A stretch of 64,000 nt of DNA from Fulvivirga marina. Its GTDB lineage: Bacteria; Bacteroidota; Bacteroidia; Cytophagales; Cyclobacteriaceae. The notes beneath the pieces were generated by a model. It was not told the origin of the DNA. It did no database searches and worked only from the letters and a program-made list of their open reading frames with translations. The stretch covers positions 45,158-109,157 of the forward strand of contig NZ_JAEUGD010000068.1 of assembly GCF_016775155.1 (NCBI RefSeq), written 5' to 3'. Position 1 is the stretch's first letter; every line of letters begins with the position of its first letter. Positions 9,691 through 19,964 of this stretch are shown here, piece by piece. Made by a program: the position numbers and the translations under genes.

Positions 9691-11622
9691 ATGGAAGCAA
9701 TTAGAAGTCTGGCAGATTACGTAAACCAAGGCGCCTTTTACAAAGCAGTAGTAGAAGACGGCTCTGATATTATTTTTATTGTAGATTACAACGGCAATAT
9801 TTTATATCATAATCCATCTGTTGAAGAAACCCTCGGGCATGCACCTTTTAGCCTGATTGGGAAAATTTTCTTTGATTTTGTGGAACCCGAGACCTTGAAA
9901 ACTTTCAGGGCGGAATTTGAAAAAAGCACTACTAAGCCCTATGATGAGAGTATAGAGTTTCGCTTTTTGTGCAAAGATGGGTCCTACAAATACCTGGAGT
10001 TTAACTCTATAAACCTAAAACATAAAGAGGGTTTTGAAGGGCTGATACTAGATTGCAGAGACATTACTCAACGGAAAAAAGATGCCGAGGAATTACTTAG
10101 GGCTCAGAAAGCCAAGGAGCAATTTCTTGCCAACATGAGCCATGAGATCAGAACACCCATTAATGGAATAGCCGGAATGGTCAACCTCCTAACGGAGGCT
10201 ACCAGCGAAGAAGACCGAGTAAGTTATTTAAACGCCATAAAGAATTCTACGGAGAACTTAAAAGTGATCATTAATGACATTCTTGATCTCTCCGTCATTG
10301 AGTCTGGAAAATTAAAACTAGAAAAAATTGGCTTCAACATTAAATATCAACTTAGTGCTGTTATTGATACTTTCCAGTTTCAATGTAAGGAAAAAGGAAT
10401 AGAATTAAAATATAGCATTGACCCCAAAGCTGACACTATACTACTTGGGGACCCGGTACGTTTAAATCAAATTTTAATCAACCTTATAAGTAATGCCGTT
10501 AAATTTACTCACATTGGTGAAATCAATGTAAAGGTTGACCTGGATCATAAAAAAGACAAAACACACTTTATAAAATTTACCGTTAACGATACTGGTGTTG
10601 GAGTACCCAAAGAAAAGGTTAATCATATATTTGAGAGTTTCACTCAGGCTGACGAAAGTGTAACCCGTAGGTATGGAGGCACAGGTCTGGGGCTTTCTAT
10701 TGTAAAACAGCTTGTTGAACTACAAAATGGTACTATTGAAGTACGAAGCATGGAAAGTAAAGGTACCAGATTTGTATTTATAATACCTTATGAGTCTGGT
10801 CAGATAAAGGATCTTGTACAACCTCAATCTTCTCGAAAAGAAACCACACCTCGACACTCTTTCGAGGGTTTAAGAGTGCTGTTGGTTGAAGACAATGACA
10901 TTAATAGGCTATATGCACTTAATATTTTAAAAAAATGGCAATGTGAAGTAGATGGTGCAGAAAATGGATACATTGCTCTGGAAAGGCTACGAACAAATGA
11001 TTATGACATCATATTAATGGACATTCAAATGCCTGTTATGGATGGCTATGAGGCCACTAAAAACATTCGAAAAGGACTAAAGCCTCCAAAGAGCTCCATT
11101 CCAATTATTGCACTTACGGCTAATGCCATTAAGGGAGATAACGAAAAATGTCTTGAAGTAGGCATGAACGATTACCTCTCCAAGCCATTCCAGCCCGAAG
11201 ATCTATATAAGGTAATATCAAAGTTTGCCAAAGAAAAACCTTCTGAGTTAGAAAAAAACACTACTGTGGAAGAAGATAACGTTACTGACCTCACTTACCT
11301 ATCCAATGTATGCGATGGAGATAAAGTATTCATGAGGGACATGATAGAGACTTTCATTTCGAATACTCCTTCTGCAGTTAATGAAATGCAAAAGCAGGTC
11401 ACTAAAATGGAATGGAGGAAAGTGGGTGATGTTGCCCATAAATTAAAACCATCTATTACATTTATGGGTATTGAATCTCTAAAGCCAGTGGTAAAGAAAA
11501 TAGAGGATTATGGTAAAGAAAGCTACAAAACAGATGAAATCCCTTCGTTGGTAGATATTCTTTCCCAGAAGTGCCAGATAGCTTATATGGAATTGCGATA
11601 TACACTTGAAAATCTACAATGA
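9691..11622 (+). CDS. Soluble PAS hybrid histidine kinase with receiver and HPt domains
   Basis: This 643-aa protein has no membrane segment. In order it holds a PAS domain (about 12-125), HisKA with the phospho-accepting H151 in NMSHEIRTP, an HATPase domain with the N box NLISNAVKFTH and a GGTGLGL lid motif, a receiver with D444 in LMDIQMPVMDG, and a C-terminal HPt domain with a likely phospho-His at 583 (DVAHKLKPS). A full phosphorelay is therefore present in one chain, H to D to H, with the upstream response regulator as the probable final acceptor. The start codon directly follows the regulator's stop, so they are translationally coupled. The PAS domain implies an intracellular signal such as redox state or a ligand. 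Confidence 0.93.
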   Translation: MEAIRSLADYVNQGAFYKAVVEDGSDIIFIVDYNGNILYHNPSVEETLGHAPFSLIGKIFFDFVEPETLKTFRAEFEKSTTKPYDESIEFRFLCKDGSYKYLEFNSINLKHKEGFEGLILDCRDITQRKKDAEELLRAQKAKEQFLANMSHEIRTPINGIAGMVNLLTEATSEEDRVSYLNAIKNSTENLKVIINDILDLSVIESGKLKLEKIGFNIKYQLSAVIDTFQFQCKEKGIELKYSIDPKADTILLGDPVRLNQILINLISNAVKFTHIGEINVKVDLDHKKDKTHFIKFTVNDTGVGVPKEKVNHIFESFTQADESVTRRYGGTGLGLSIVKQLVELQNGTIEVRSMESKGTRFVFIIPYESGQIKDLVQPQSSRKETTPRHSFEGLRVLLVEDNDINRLYALNILKKWQCEVDGAENGYIALERLRTNDYDIILMDIQMPVMDGYEATKNIRKGLKPPKSSIPIIALTANAIKGDNEKCLEVGMNDYLSKPFQPEDLYKVISKFAKEKPSELEKNTTVEEDNVTDLTYLSNVCDGDKVFMRDMIETFISNTPSAVNEMQKQVTKMEWRKVGDVAHKLKPSITFMGIESLKPVVKKIEDYGKESYKTDEIPSLVDILSQKCQIAYMELRYTLENLQ

Positions 11623-11710
11623 AACCCTGAAATGAAACACAATTCCCAAAAAGAGAATTCATCCTATCAAGAAACATCTCTGTAATTAAATAGAGGCTTT
11701 TTTTCATTTG

Positions 11711-11724
11711 GGCACATTTCTTGA
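11711..11724 (+). promoter_or_regulatory. Possible sigma54-type promoter before the small receiver gene
   Basis: GGCAC, five bases, then TTGA resembles the sigma54 pattern TGGCAC-N5-TTGC, with G for the first T and A for the final C. It lies 30 bases before the ATG at 11754. It is of interest because the neighbouring regulator acts on sigma54 promoters. Two mismatches at conserved positions keep this tentative. Confidence 0.3.
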
Positions 11725-11753
11725 AATAACCTATTTCAAATAGTGAGCTCCCT

Positions 11754-12083
11754 ATGAAAAAACATGACGGTGTAATTTTTCTGGTTGATTCGGATACGTA
11801 TGACCGTAATATCCTTAGTCTTACGATTGAAAAAATAACCAAACAAAGAGTATTTAACTTTTTTAGTATGGAGGAGTGTCTACTTTATTGGTGCCTAAAA
11901 CCAAAACTGCTCATATACGATGAGTATCCTGACGCCTCCATTCCACCTGCAATAAAAGAAAATCTCAATCTCATCAATATTTCCAGAGATATCACCAAGC
12001 AGCAATGTTATAAGTTGAAAGACACTAAAATTGCTCAAGAGATAGCGCATATTATAGGGCTAAGCAAAAGTAAGAAGAACTAG
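11754..12083 (+). CDS. Short degenerate response-regulator receiver-like protein
   Basis: This 109-aa protein starts with a receiver-like beta strand and acidic pocket (GVIFLVDSDTYDRN). It has an aspartate at the expected phospho-acceptor place (KLLIYDEYPDA). The last third is short and lacks the conserved T/S and lysine of a complete receiver, so it is either a degenerate receiver or a stand-alone adaptor. It follows the hybrid kinase by 131 bases on the same strand and could be a third, small partner of that system. It converges on the giant T9SS gene. The family assignment is by eye. Confidence 0.6.
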   Translation: MKKHDGVIFLVDSDTYDRNILSLTIEKITKQRVFNFFSMEECLLYWCLKPKLLIYDEYPDASIPPAIKENLNLINISRDITKQQCYKLKDTKIAQEIAHIIGLSKSKKN

Positions 12084-12162
12084 CAGAGTGCCCTTCTCAA
12101 TATTCAAGTCCCCCCTCCTTTTTAAGTTATTATCCAAGCTTAAAAGGGATTTCCTTACTCTA

Positions 12163-15100
12163 TTATTTCCTATTCATCACTGCTAGCTTTCTATATATCA
12201 AAGCCTTATCATCTGTACCGATGACGACATAATATATTCCATTGGAGAGGTTTTCAATATTAGTACTAAAGAGACCATTGTCAAACTCTATCCTACCTTC
12301 CTCCATGGTAACACCCCTTTGATCAACAATCTTCCATGTATAAGTTTCCAAGGCCTTCTCCGTAATGGCGAAGTTCAACACTCTATCAGCAGGATTAGGG
12401 TATACACTTATATTTTTGACTTGAGAAAGCAGGTCATTTACCAAACCAGTAATTGCTTCAGACTCCTTGGCAGGTGCTGCTGAACTGGCCGTTGCATATA
12501 CTTCTCTATTAGTCTTATTCTGCACAAATGCTATATACCCTAACTTATCCGGATTATAAATAGGGACATTAACGTTCCATTCGGCTCTCAACGTTTTAGT
12601 TGTTCCGGGAGTCCAGCTAAGCGCTAAACTTTGACCATTACCTCCGAACAAAAGTTTCTTTAACACATTATGATAGGTAATACCATCATGTATTACTTCT
12701 GTTTCCACTAATGCCAGGTGAACTGTAACTTCTTCTGTAAAAGCTGTCAATGCCTCTATTGTTACATCTGCAACCAAGGTATTAACGGCACTAGAAATAG
12801 TGTCTATAGAAATTTTGAATAGAGGATCCTCTAGCGACCTTCTATCTATATCTGTTACAGAAATCTCAAATGGATTACCATTAAACTGATTTCCTCCAAG
12901 AACAGCATTTGGAGCTTGCGATACACCATAATAAAGTGATCTTGCACTAGGGTCTCCCGGATTATCACCATTAAAAGGGTCTCCTCCGGAATTGGCAATA
13001 TGATACTCAAGCAAAGTAAAATCAGATACCCCAGTGGCAGTTATCTGGTTCATTTCAATTTGTTCAAAATGACCTGTCGCCTGATTACTGATATCTACCT
13101 CACTATCGGCAAAATGCTCTATAAGAACAGTTCTTGTTTTATTGCCTACAAACACATTATCAAAAGCAAAGCCATTAAGATCCGACCCCTGTGGATTATT
13201 AGCATCACTAGCAAAAGCGATTCTTAATCTAACGAGACTTCTTTCAGCGACTGGAATTTCATCCAGACTAAATCGAGCAGATACCCATCCTCCTGTTTGG
13301 CCTGTCCACCCCTGATCTCCTTCATTAAAGTTACCAGGTCTATCCCCAGGCCTACTGATTATACCCTGTGTGTTATACCAATTAATTCCTCCTCCTATAG
13401 CTCCTATATTTTGCCAGCTAATACCTCCATCAACAGAATACTGTAACACGGCACCATCAAACCCATCTTGGGTATCAACCCAAATATCCATAGCTATCAT
13501 CGGCCTGTCTAAGCCGGAAACATCAAAACATGGCCCATTAATAAATGAGTCCTCCGAAGCATTATATGAGCCAGAATTTCCACCAGTCCACCAGACTTTG
13601 TTTCCCGGACTATTGATTACAGAACCGTTTGGCTCACTCCACACCCAACTGGAATCGCCAACTGCACCTTCATTAGACTGTGCAACCCAGCCACCGGCAT
13701 CGACTTCAAAATCCTCTTCGTAAGCAGTTTCAGGAAGAATCGTAATTACATTAAACGGTAGAATAAACACATCTTTAGTTGTTGAATTACTACAACCGTC
13801 ATTGGTTTCTACCGTTAAGTTGACTTTATAGTTTCCTACATTAACGTACTCATGAAAAGGATTTTTGTATGTACCTGTAGTTCTACCCCCATGGGTACCC
13901 GGTGGAATAGGGTCATTCGATAGGCCAGTGATCATTTCTCCATCTCCAAAATCCCAAGTATGCGTGACTATCGTACTTATAGACCCCGGATCTGATAAAT
14001 CACGAAACTCTGTTGCATCACCATTACAAATTTCGGACCTCTCAAAATCCACAACCGGTACCTCTCCAACACGGACTACCTTACTCGATTGGTCTGAACA
14101 GCCCTGCACCGTTGTAGCTATTAATTTAACAGTATAGATTCCTGGATTGTCATAGGTATGTGTAGGGTTTTGTTGATTGCTAAAAGTACCATCACCGAAA
14201 TCCCATACCCAACTTATTAAAGACGTTGAAGACGGGGCTGACGTATTATCCGTAAAGGTGATCACATCCGCAATACATGAATTAGTAACAGATATATCTG
14301 CAACAGGGCTTCCAAATATTATAACATCCTTATATATAACTGTAGTAACATTATCAGAGTTTGTATAAGTATATTTTATCCTTACTGTATCAGAAACAAG
14401 CCCAAAACCGTCTGTTTGAATATAATACTCACCACCTGCCTGAGTTATTAACCCTGAGATAGTGCTTGAGAAGTTAGTTGGAGATAGGCCTGTTGACACC
14501 GATGGGCTACCAAACAACTTGACCAAGCCTTGCTCTGCGCAAATCTGTTGATTACCTGTATTATTATCAATCGTTGCCCCATCAACGGTAAAATTGATAG
14601 TAGTTGCAGCATTGACCAAGACCTCAACAGTATCTGCGTTAGTACACCCGGTGATTGGATGTGTGTATTCGTAAACAATTAAATTTGGAATGCCTCCACC
14701 TATGTTAGCATTAGAAGGGTCAAAAATATTCGTTCCTGAATTCACTCCGGGACCTATATAAGTTCCTCCGGAAGGAAAGCCTTCCATTTCTACTGGTGGA
14801 TCATTTTCAGCATACACCATACCCAGCCCTGTTAAGGCTACTTCCGGTAGTTTATTGATAGTAATTCTAACATTATCACTCTCCGAGGAACAAGGTCCTC
14901 CTGCATCCGGATCATTAGTGGTGAGCGTCAAAATTACAAACCCAGCATTTATTTCATCCACCGTAGGCTTATAAGTGGTAATTGGGTTATTTACATCACC
15001 AAATACACCTGCACCTCCCCCCCATGTAGCTGAAGTAGCAGCACCGCCTATTACGCCATTAATTGTTGCCGTCTCATCCTCACAAATTTCAAAATCTATT

Positions 15101-18100
15101 CCCGCAAATACTTGAGCCGCCTGATTTATAGTTATTGTTGTTTCTGCAAAATCGGCTATACAAGGACCAGCTCCATCAGCATCATCTGTTGTTAACCTAA
15201 AAACCAAAGGCCCGTACTCATCAGGAGCCAAAATGTATGTGGCAGTAACCGTATTCACTGTAAGGCTACTAGCACTTAGAGTTCCCGAACCTCCGGATAT
15301 CAAGCTCCAGCTACCTGTAGTAGCTCCACCCCCAATTTGTCCACTTAGACTCACTGTTGCAGGCTCGCAGAAAAAAGCACCGTCATCAGCTACGCTTACA
15401 ACTGTAGGTGACTGATTGAAGCTCACCGTAATATCATCATAATCGATACATCCATTGTTATTTTCGGACCAACGAAAAACATAGGTACCATAAGTATCAA
15501 CTGAAACACTTGTACCCGGATTATTCGCATTAACGAAAGATGAGATGCCCGGACCACCAACTTGAGTCCAGAGCCCAATTCCAATACTAGGAGATGCATT
15601 AAAAGTAAAGTCGAGGTCGCATTCACTTCCTCCAGCACCTGCATCGGCAACAGGCTGGAGATAAAAGTTAACCTCAACATCATCGAAGGTACTACACGCT
15701 CCATTGGTCTCAGTCCAACGGAAAATATAATTGCCGTAGGCACTTACCATCACTTGTGTAGTTGGACTTGTGCTGTTTGTAAAGGTTGCAATTCCAGCCC
15801 CACTGAACATTGACCACACTCCACTGCTACCCGCAATACTCGGAACAGCATCAAGTAAAAATACCTGATCACATTCATCGTAAGGAGAACCATTACCTCT
15901 ATCGGCATTTGCTATCGTTGGCTCATAATAGATGACCGTTACTTCGGCAAAATCAGAACATACCCCATTAACTTCTGTCCACCTATATACATAGGTTCCA
16001 TAAGTATCTACAGTAACGGAGGAAGTTGGCAAATTAATATCGGCAAAGACTGAAATACCTGGCCCGCTCTGCTGGCTCCATGTGCCTGTTCCTACACTCC
16101 CCACTCCCGTCAACGTGAAAGGGTTCCCCGCATCTTTGCCACATACATTCCCGCCAGTACCTGCATCAGCTACGGGCTGTTCGCTATAAGTTACTGTAAT
16201 ATCATCCGTGGAAGTACATACACCATTGCTCTCGGTCAGTCGGAATGTGTAAGTGCCATAGGCGGTGCTGGTGGCTGTTGGGTTGAAGATATTCGAGTTG
16301 CTAAATGTGATGTCTGCTGCATTGCCGGCGACTACACTCCAACTGGCAGTGCTTCCTGAGATGCTCTGAACGCCTGCCAAACTGATGTTCAGGTCACATT
16401 CCTCAGCTGTAGCCACTCCTGCATCCGCTATCGTTGGTTCATAGAAGTTTACTGTTACTTCTGAAAAACTACTACAACCGCCATTCGTTTCGGTCCAGCG
16501 GTAAACGTAAGTACCATAAGCTGTTACTGTTACTGTTGCTGCTTCAAGGCTGGCATCATTGTAACTCTCTCCGGCTGGACCACTTACCTTAGTCCATAAA
16601 CCTGTTCCGGATGGCGTGCTCAAAGTGGCATTGAAGGTGAAGTTGAGGTCACATTCGCTGCCTCCCAATCCGGCATTCGCTACGGGCTGCTCGCTATAAG
16701 TTACTGTAATATCATCCGTGGAAGTACATACGCCATTGCTCTCGGTTAACCTGAAGGTATAAGTGCCATAGGCGGTGCTGGTGGCTGTTGGGTTGAAGAT
16801 GTTCGAGTTGCTAAATGTGATGTCAGCTGCATTGCCGGCTACTACACTCCAGCTGGCGGTGCTACCCGAAATACTTTGAACGCCTGCCAAACTGATGTTC
16901 AGGTCACATTCCTCAGCTGTAGTCACTCCTGCATCCGCTATCGTTGGCTCATAGAAGTTTACTGTTACTTCTGAAAAACTACTACAACCGCCATTCGTTT
17001 CGGTCCAGCGGTAAACATAGCTACCATATGTATCTGCGGTCACTGTCGTACTTGCTACGTTCGCGTTTCCAAAACTACTGACTCCAGGACCGCTCTGCTG
17101 GCTCCAAGTGCCTGTTCCTACACTCCCCACTCCCGTAAACGTGAAAGGGTTCCCCGCATCTTTGCCACATACATTCCCGCCAGTCCCTGCATCGGCTACG
17201 GGCTGCTCGCTATAAGTTACTGTAATATCATCCGTAGAAGTACATACACCATTACTCTCGGTCAGTCGGAATGTGTAAGTGCCATAGGCGGTGCTGGTGG
17301 CTGTTGGGTTGAAGATGTTCGAGTTGCTAAATGTGATGTCAGCTGCATTGCCGGCGACTACACTCCAACTGGCAGTGCTTCCTGAGATGCTCTGAACACC
17401 TGCCAAACTGATGTTCAGGTCACATTCCTCAGCTGTAGCCACTCCTGCATCCGCTATCGTTGGTTCATAGAAGTTTACTGTTACTTCTGAAAAACTACTA
17501 CAACCGCCATTCGTTTCGGTCCAGCGGTAAACATAGCTACCATATGTATCTGCGGTCACTGTCGTACTTGCTACGTTCGCGTTTCCAAAACTGCTGACTC
17601 CAGGACCGCTCTGCTGGCTCCAAGTGCCTGTTCCTACACTCCCCACTCCCGTAAACATGAAAGGGTTCCCCGCATCTTTGCCACATACATTCCCGCCAGT
17701 CCCTGCATCGGCTACGGGCTGCTCATAAACAGTAACCATTTGAGAATCAGTACAAGGTATAAATGAAACAAAATCATTGGTAGCAGTCCAAAACTCATCA
17801 TTACGACCTGAGATTGTATAACCTATGGTTCCTGTAGCATTCTCTATTCCTTGCAAACTGGTTTCATTGGAAAGCGTTGCATTATTTTCAGTTGTATGTA
17901 TTTCAATGGCATTGGTAGTCTCAAAAAGCTTTAGCTGCGTTGTTACTATATCACCAGTCACTGTTCCGAATCTCTCCACGTTTTCGTAATAAAGGATAAA
18001 CACTCTGTTTGGAGCAGTTCCTTCAACTCTATATTTTATTCTATCTGTAGTGGTATTTGAGGGATCCAGATCAGTACGCAATATGGCAATCATATTATTC

Positions 18101-18702
18101 GGATCCGAAACTGCCGGAATCGAAGTATTTGAATAAGCACCTTCAGTGTATGAAGTAAAGGCTATGTTACCATTTGATGATGCATAAAGTTGCGTATAAT
18201 CGTTACCAAAAAAACGAAACGTAAACCCAATATTCACTGCTACTGATAATTCATCATCATCATTCTGTAAATCTCCTGTTGCTCCATTAGGAACTTTAGT
18301 CCAGCCCACTAGTGACAAGAAAGGATCAAAGGTTCCAGAAGTATTTGCACTATATACATTATAATTCTCGTAATTGATTGTATGCGTCCCTGGCCCGGCA
18401 ATAGAAGGGTCAAATGTATTACCAACTATTCCTGTCCCTGAAAAAGTACCTCCCGAAGTCGCTTCAAAAAGTGTAACGACACCGTCTGTGCTACAATAAG
18501 TTGCACTTAATCCAGACAACCCACATTGAGCTACTAAATCACTGTTTACAAGGAGAGAAATACAAAAGATCGTAAACACAAAAACTCCACGAAAACTATT
18601 GCGTGGCTCCAAGAGTGGAGCAAAAGCTTTTGATGGTTTTGTTAGCATGGGGCTGTCATTGAAACTTGTAATATAATACTTTTTAATATTAAAGAACATC
18701 AT
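12163..18702 (-). CDS. Giant T9SS-exported Ig-like/PKD repeat protein
   Basis: This 2179-aa protein has a signal peptide ending near DLVAQ-C, preceded by a long basic N-region; ATG 18648 (residue 19) is a plausible alternative start. Residues about 326-1094 are a chain of roughly 86-aa Ig-like modules with a recurring YGTYxFRWTE core. Two PKD domains with WDFGDG lie near 1500 and 1585. A jelly-roll-like region (about 1660-1855) and an Omp28-like region beginning VLIEHFADSE (about 1855-2065) follow. The C-terminal 85 residues are a T9SS type A sorting domain (SVYPNPADR ending in KLAVMNRK). It should be secreted across the outer membrane and attached to the surface, probably as an adhesin or matrix protein. 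It is the last gene of the four-gene STAND operon, 24 bases after the lipoprotein gene. Confidence 0.9.
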   Translation of the reverse strand: MMFFNIKKYYITSFNDSPMLTKPSKAFAPLLEPRNSFRGVFVFTIFCISLLVNSDLVAQCGLSGLSATYCSTDGVVTLFEATSGGTFSGTGIVGNTFDPSIAGPGTHTINYENYNVYSANTSGTFDPFLSLVGWTKVPNGATGDLQNDDDELSVAVNIGFTFRFFGNDYTQLYASSNGNIAFTSYTEGAYSNTSIPAVSDPNNMIAILRTDLDPSNTTTDRIKYRVEGTAPNRVFILYYENVERFGTVTGDIVTTQLKLFETTNAIEIHTTENNATLSNETSLQGIENATGTIGYTISGRNDEFWTATNDFVSFIPCTDSQMVTVYEQPVADAGTGGNVCGKDAGNPFMFTGVGSVGTGTWSQQSGPGVSSFGNANVASTTVTADTYGSYVYRWTETNGGCSSFSEVTVNFYEPTIADAGVATAEECDLNISLAGVQSISGSTASWSVVAGNAADITFSNSNIFNPTATSTAYGTYTFRLTESNGVCTSTDDITVTYSEQPVADAGTGGNVCGKDAGNPFTFTGVGSVGTGTWSQQSGPGVSSFGNANVASTTVTADTYGSYVYRWTETNGGCSSFSEVTVNFYEPTIADAGVTTAEECDLNISLAGVQSISGSTASWSVVAGNAADITFSNSNIFNPTATSTAYGTYTFRLTESNGVCTSTDDITVTYSEQPVANAGLGGSECDLNFTFNATLSTPSGTGLWTKVSGPAGESYNDASLEAATVTVTAYGTYVYRWTETNGGCSSFSEVTVNFYEPTIADAGVATAEECDLNISLAGVQSISGSTASWSVVAGNAADITFSNSNIFNPTATSTAYGTYTFRLTESNGVCTSTDDITVTYSEQPVADAGTGGNVCGKDAGNPFTLTGVGSVGTGTWSQQSGPGISVFADINLPTSSVTVDTYGTYVYRWTEVNGVCSDFAEVTVIYYEPTIANADRGNGSPYDECDQVFLLDAVPSIAGSSGVWSMFSGAGIATFTNSTSPTTQVMVSAYGNYIFRWTETNGACSTFDDVEVNFYLQPVADAGAGGSECDLDFTFNASPSIGIGLWTQVGGPGISSFVNANNPGTSVSVDTYGTYVFRWSENNNGCIDYDDITVSFNQSPTVVSVADDGAFFCEPATVSLSGQIGGGATTGSWSLISGGSGTLSASSLTVNTVTATYILAPDEYGPLVFRLTTDDADGAGPCIADFAETTITINQAAQVFAGIDFEICEDETATINGVIGGAATSATWGGGAGVFGDVNNPITTYKPTVDEINAGFVILTLTTNDPDAGGPCSSESDNVRITINKLPEVALTGLGMVYAENDPPVEMEGFPSGGTYIGPGVNSGTNIFDPSNANIGGGIPNLIVYEYTHPITGCTNADTVEVLVNAATTINFTVDGATIDNNTGNQQICAEQGLVKLFGSPSVSTGLSPTNFSSTISGLITQAGGEYYIQTDGFGLVSDTVRIKYTYTNSDNVTTVIYKDVIIFGSPVADISVTNSCIADVITFTDNTSAPSSTSLISWVWDFGDGTFSNQQNPTHTYDNPGIYTVKLIATTVQGCSDQSSKVVRVGEVPVVDFERSEICNGDATEFRDLSDPGSISTIVTHTWDFGDGEMITGLSNDPIPPGTHGGRTTGTYKNPFHEYVNVGNYKVNLTVETNDGCSNSTTKDVFILPFNVITILPETAYEEDFEVDAGGWVAQSNEGAVGDSSWVWSEPNGSVINSPGNKVWWTGGNSGSYNASEDSFINGPCFDVSGLDRPMIAMDIWVDTQDGFDGAVLQYSVDGGISWQNIGAIGGGINWYNTQGIISRPGDRPGNFNEGDQGWTGQTGGWVSARFSLDEIPVAERSLVRLRIAFASDANNPQGSDLNGFAFDNVFVGNKTRTVLIEHFADSEVDISNQATGHFEQIEMNQITATGVSDFTLLEYHIANSGGDPFNGDNPGDPSARSLYYGVSQAPNAVLGGNQFNGNPFEISVTDIDRRSLEDPLFKISIDTISSAVNTLVADVTIEALTAFTEEVTVHLALVETEVIHDGITYHNVLKKLLFGGNGQSLALSWTPGTTKTLRAEWNVNVPIYNPDKLGYIAFVQNKTNREVYATASSAAPAKESEAITGLVNDLLSQVKNISVYPNPADRVLNFAITEKALETYTWKIVDQRGVTMEEGRIEFDNGLFSTNIENLSNGIYYVVIGTDDKALIYRKLAVMNRK
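16183..17724 (-). repeat. Three tandem 510-516-bp repeats inside the giant gene
   Basis: Units lie at 17209-17724, 16693-17208 (516 bp each) and 16183-16692 (510 bp). Each encodes a pair of Ig-like modules of 86+86 or 84+86 residues. Units one and two are nearly identical in DNA. In unit three the second module is nearly identical while the first has diverged. The start of a fourth copy follows from 16182. The near-identity indicates recent duplication or gene conversion. Confidence 0.92.
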
Positions 18703-18726
18703 AATGTAACCTTTACAGGGGTGATG

Positions 18727-19950
18727 TTATGGTTTTAGCTCGCCACTATTGGTAACTTTTATTAAACAAATCTTGGTTTGGCTTTCCAAGGTGACAGTAC
18801 CTACAAATAATATCTCTCCATTTTCCAGTTCTATTATGGTACCTGGCCCATCATTATCCACACCTCCGAAGGTTTTCTGCCAGCCAATAGACCCATTAGA
18901 AGCTACTCTGGATAGAGCTATGTTTGCATTATTATTTTCAAGAACTTCCCCAAGTATAAGAAAACCACCACTACTTGCTTCTGCAATAGATGTCCCTTCA
19001 ACATTTCCATTAACAGCAACCACTCCTGCACTTACAAAATCGTTATTATTTCTAACCCTGGCCATATAGAGTTGGTTTAGTCCAGCTGAAGTACTAGTCC
19101 CCAGCATAATAAAGCCTCCCTCTCCGGTCTGTATAATCTTTGAAGCCGTTTCATCAGAAAGCGTCCCAAATAACTGAAGTTCTGCTGTAGAAACAGCAAT
19201 ACCATCAGCCGCTGCCGGGAATAAAAACATGTTGAACCCTGCCTGCTGCGAGTTGGTTGTTGGTGGCTTATTTGTAGTACCAAAAAAAAGGAAAGAGCCA
19301 TCAGTTTTTTGCATTAAACCTACTCCTCTGTCTATTCCTGGAAATCCATAAACCCTTCTCCAGGCAGCAGGATCAACTTGTACCAGATCCGGGGTTGTCC
19401 GAACTGAATAAATATCTTGCAGGTCGGTACTTTCCAGGTATCCTGGTTTAGAAGTATCTACATTGGTAGTATAACCTGTAAGAATATAATCACCATCCTG
19501 AGTTACCAAAATATCATTTGCAACATCATCCTTACCAACACTACCAAATACCGCGCTATCGATTTGCACACCATCAGGGGCTATTTTCAAAATCATTACG
19601 TCACGATCAGTTGATGTCATATTTACTGTAGCTGCAATAATTAAATTACCACTGGCATCCACTTCCATAGCTACTGCCTCCTCATTTCTCTCCCCCCCAA
19701 AGCTATTAATCCATTGCTGGTTGCCTAAATGATCGGCTTTTATTAACACTATATCCTGGTTTCCATCTGCAGAAGTACTATTGCCCAAAATTATAAACCC
19801 ATCACTAACCAATTGCACATCAACCCCCTCTTGATTCCCCTCTTCACCATAATATTTAACAAAGTAATTTTCATATCGAGGATCAATGCTACTTTCCGTA
19901 TCACATCCAATCAAGAGACTTAAGAATATTAATAGGACTAGAACTTTCAT
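18727..19950 (-). CDS. Lipoprotein with beta-propeller-like repeats
   Basis: This 407-aa protein has a lipoprotein signal peptide with lipobox LLIGC, the cysteine at about residue 16, followed by DTESS. The body repeats a pattern of about 50 residues in which a variable segment is followed by DGFIILGNS, GNLIIAATV, GDYILTGYT or GGFIMLGTS and then a D-x-x-L/I-x-K/R strand. This is what a beta-propeller of about seven blades would look like. It is probably held on the outer membrane or surface. It sits between the barrel gene (14 bases) and the giant secreted protein (24 bases) and so probably belongs to the same surface complex. No enzymatic motif is seen. Confidence 0.85.
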   Translation of the reverse strand: MKVLVLLIFLSLLIGCDTESSIDPRYENYFVKYYGEEGNQEGVDVQLVSDGFIILGNSTSADGNQDIVLIKADHLGNQQWINSFGGERNEEAVAMEVDASGNLIIAATVNMTSTDRDVMILKIAPDGVQIDSAVFGSVGKDDVANDILVTQDGDYILTGYTTNVDTSKPGYLESTDLQDIYSVRTTPDLVQVDPAAWRRVYGFPGIDRGVGLMQKTDGSFLFFGTTNKPPTTNSQQAGFNMFLFPAAADGIAVSTAELQLFGTLSDETASKIIQTGEGGFIMLGTSTSAGLNQLYMARVRNNNDFVSAGVVAVNGNVEGTSIAEASSGGFLILGEVLENNNANIALSRVASNGSIGWQKTFGGVDNDGPGTIIELENGEILFVGTVTLESQTKICLIKVTNSGELKP

Positions 19951-19964
19951 CTACCTCAATCTTT

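Noticed and set aside
11680..11707. CTCT/AGAG hairpin followed by seven T after the hybrid kinase
   Set aside because: The stem is only four base pairs, so it is too weak to call as a terminator.
12117..12147. Hairpin CCTTTTTAAG / CTTAAAAGG between the convergent genes at 12083 and 12163
   Set aside because: It is AT-rich, with a 12-base loop and no T run after it on either strand, so it is not a convincing terminator.
15400..17728. Repeated DNA that could be a CRISPR array
   Set aside because: The repeats are 510-516 bp, in frame and coding for Ig-like modules, so they are part of the giant gene.
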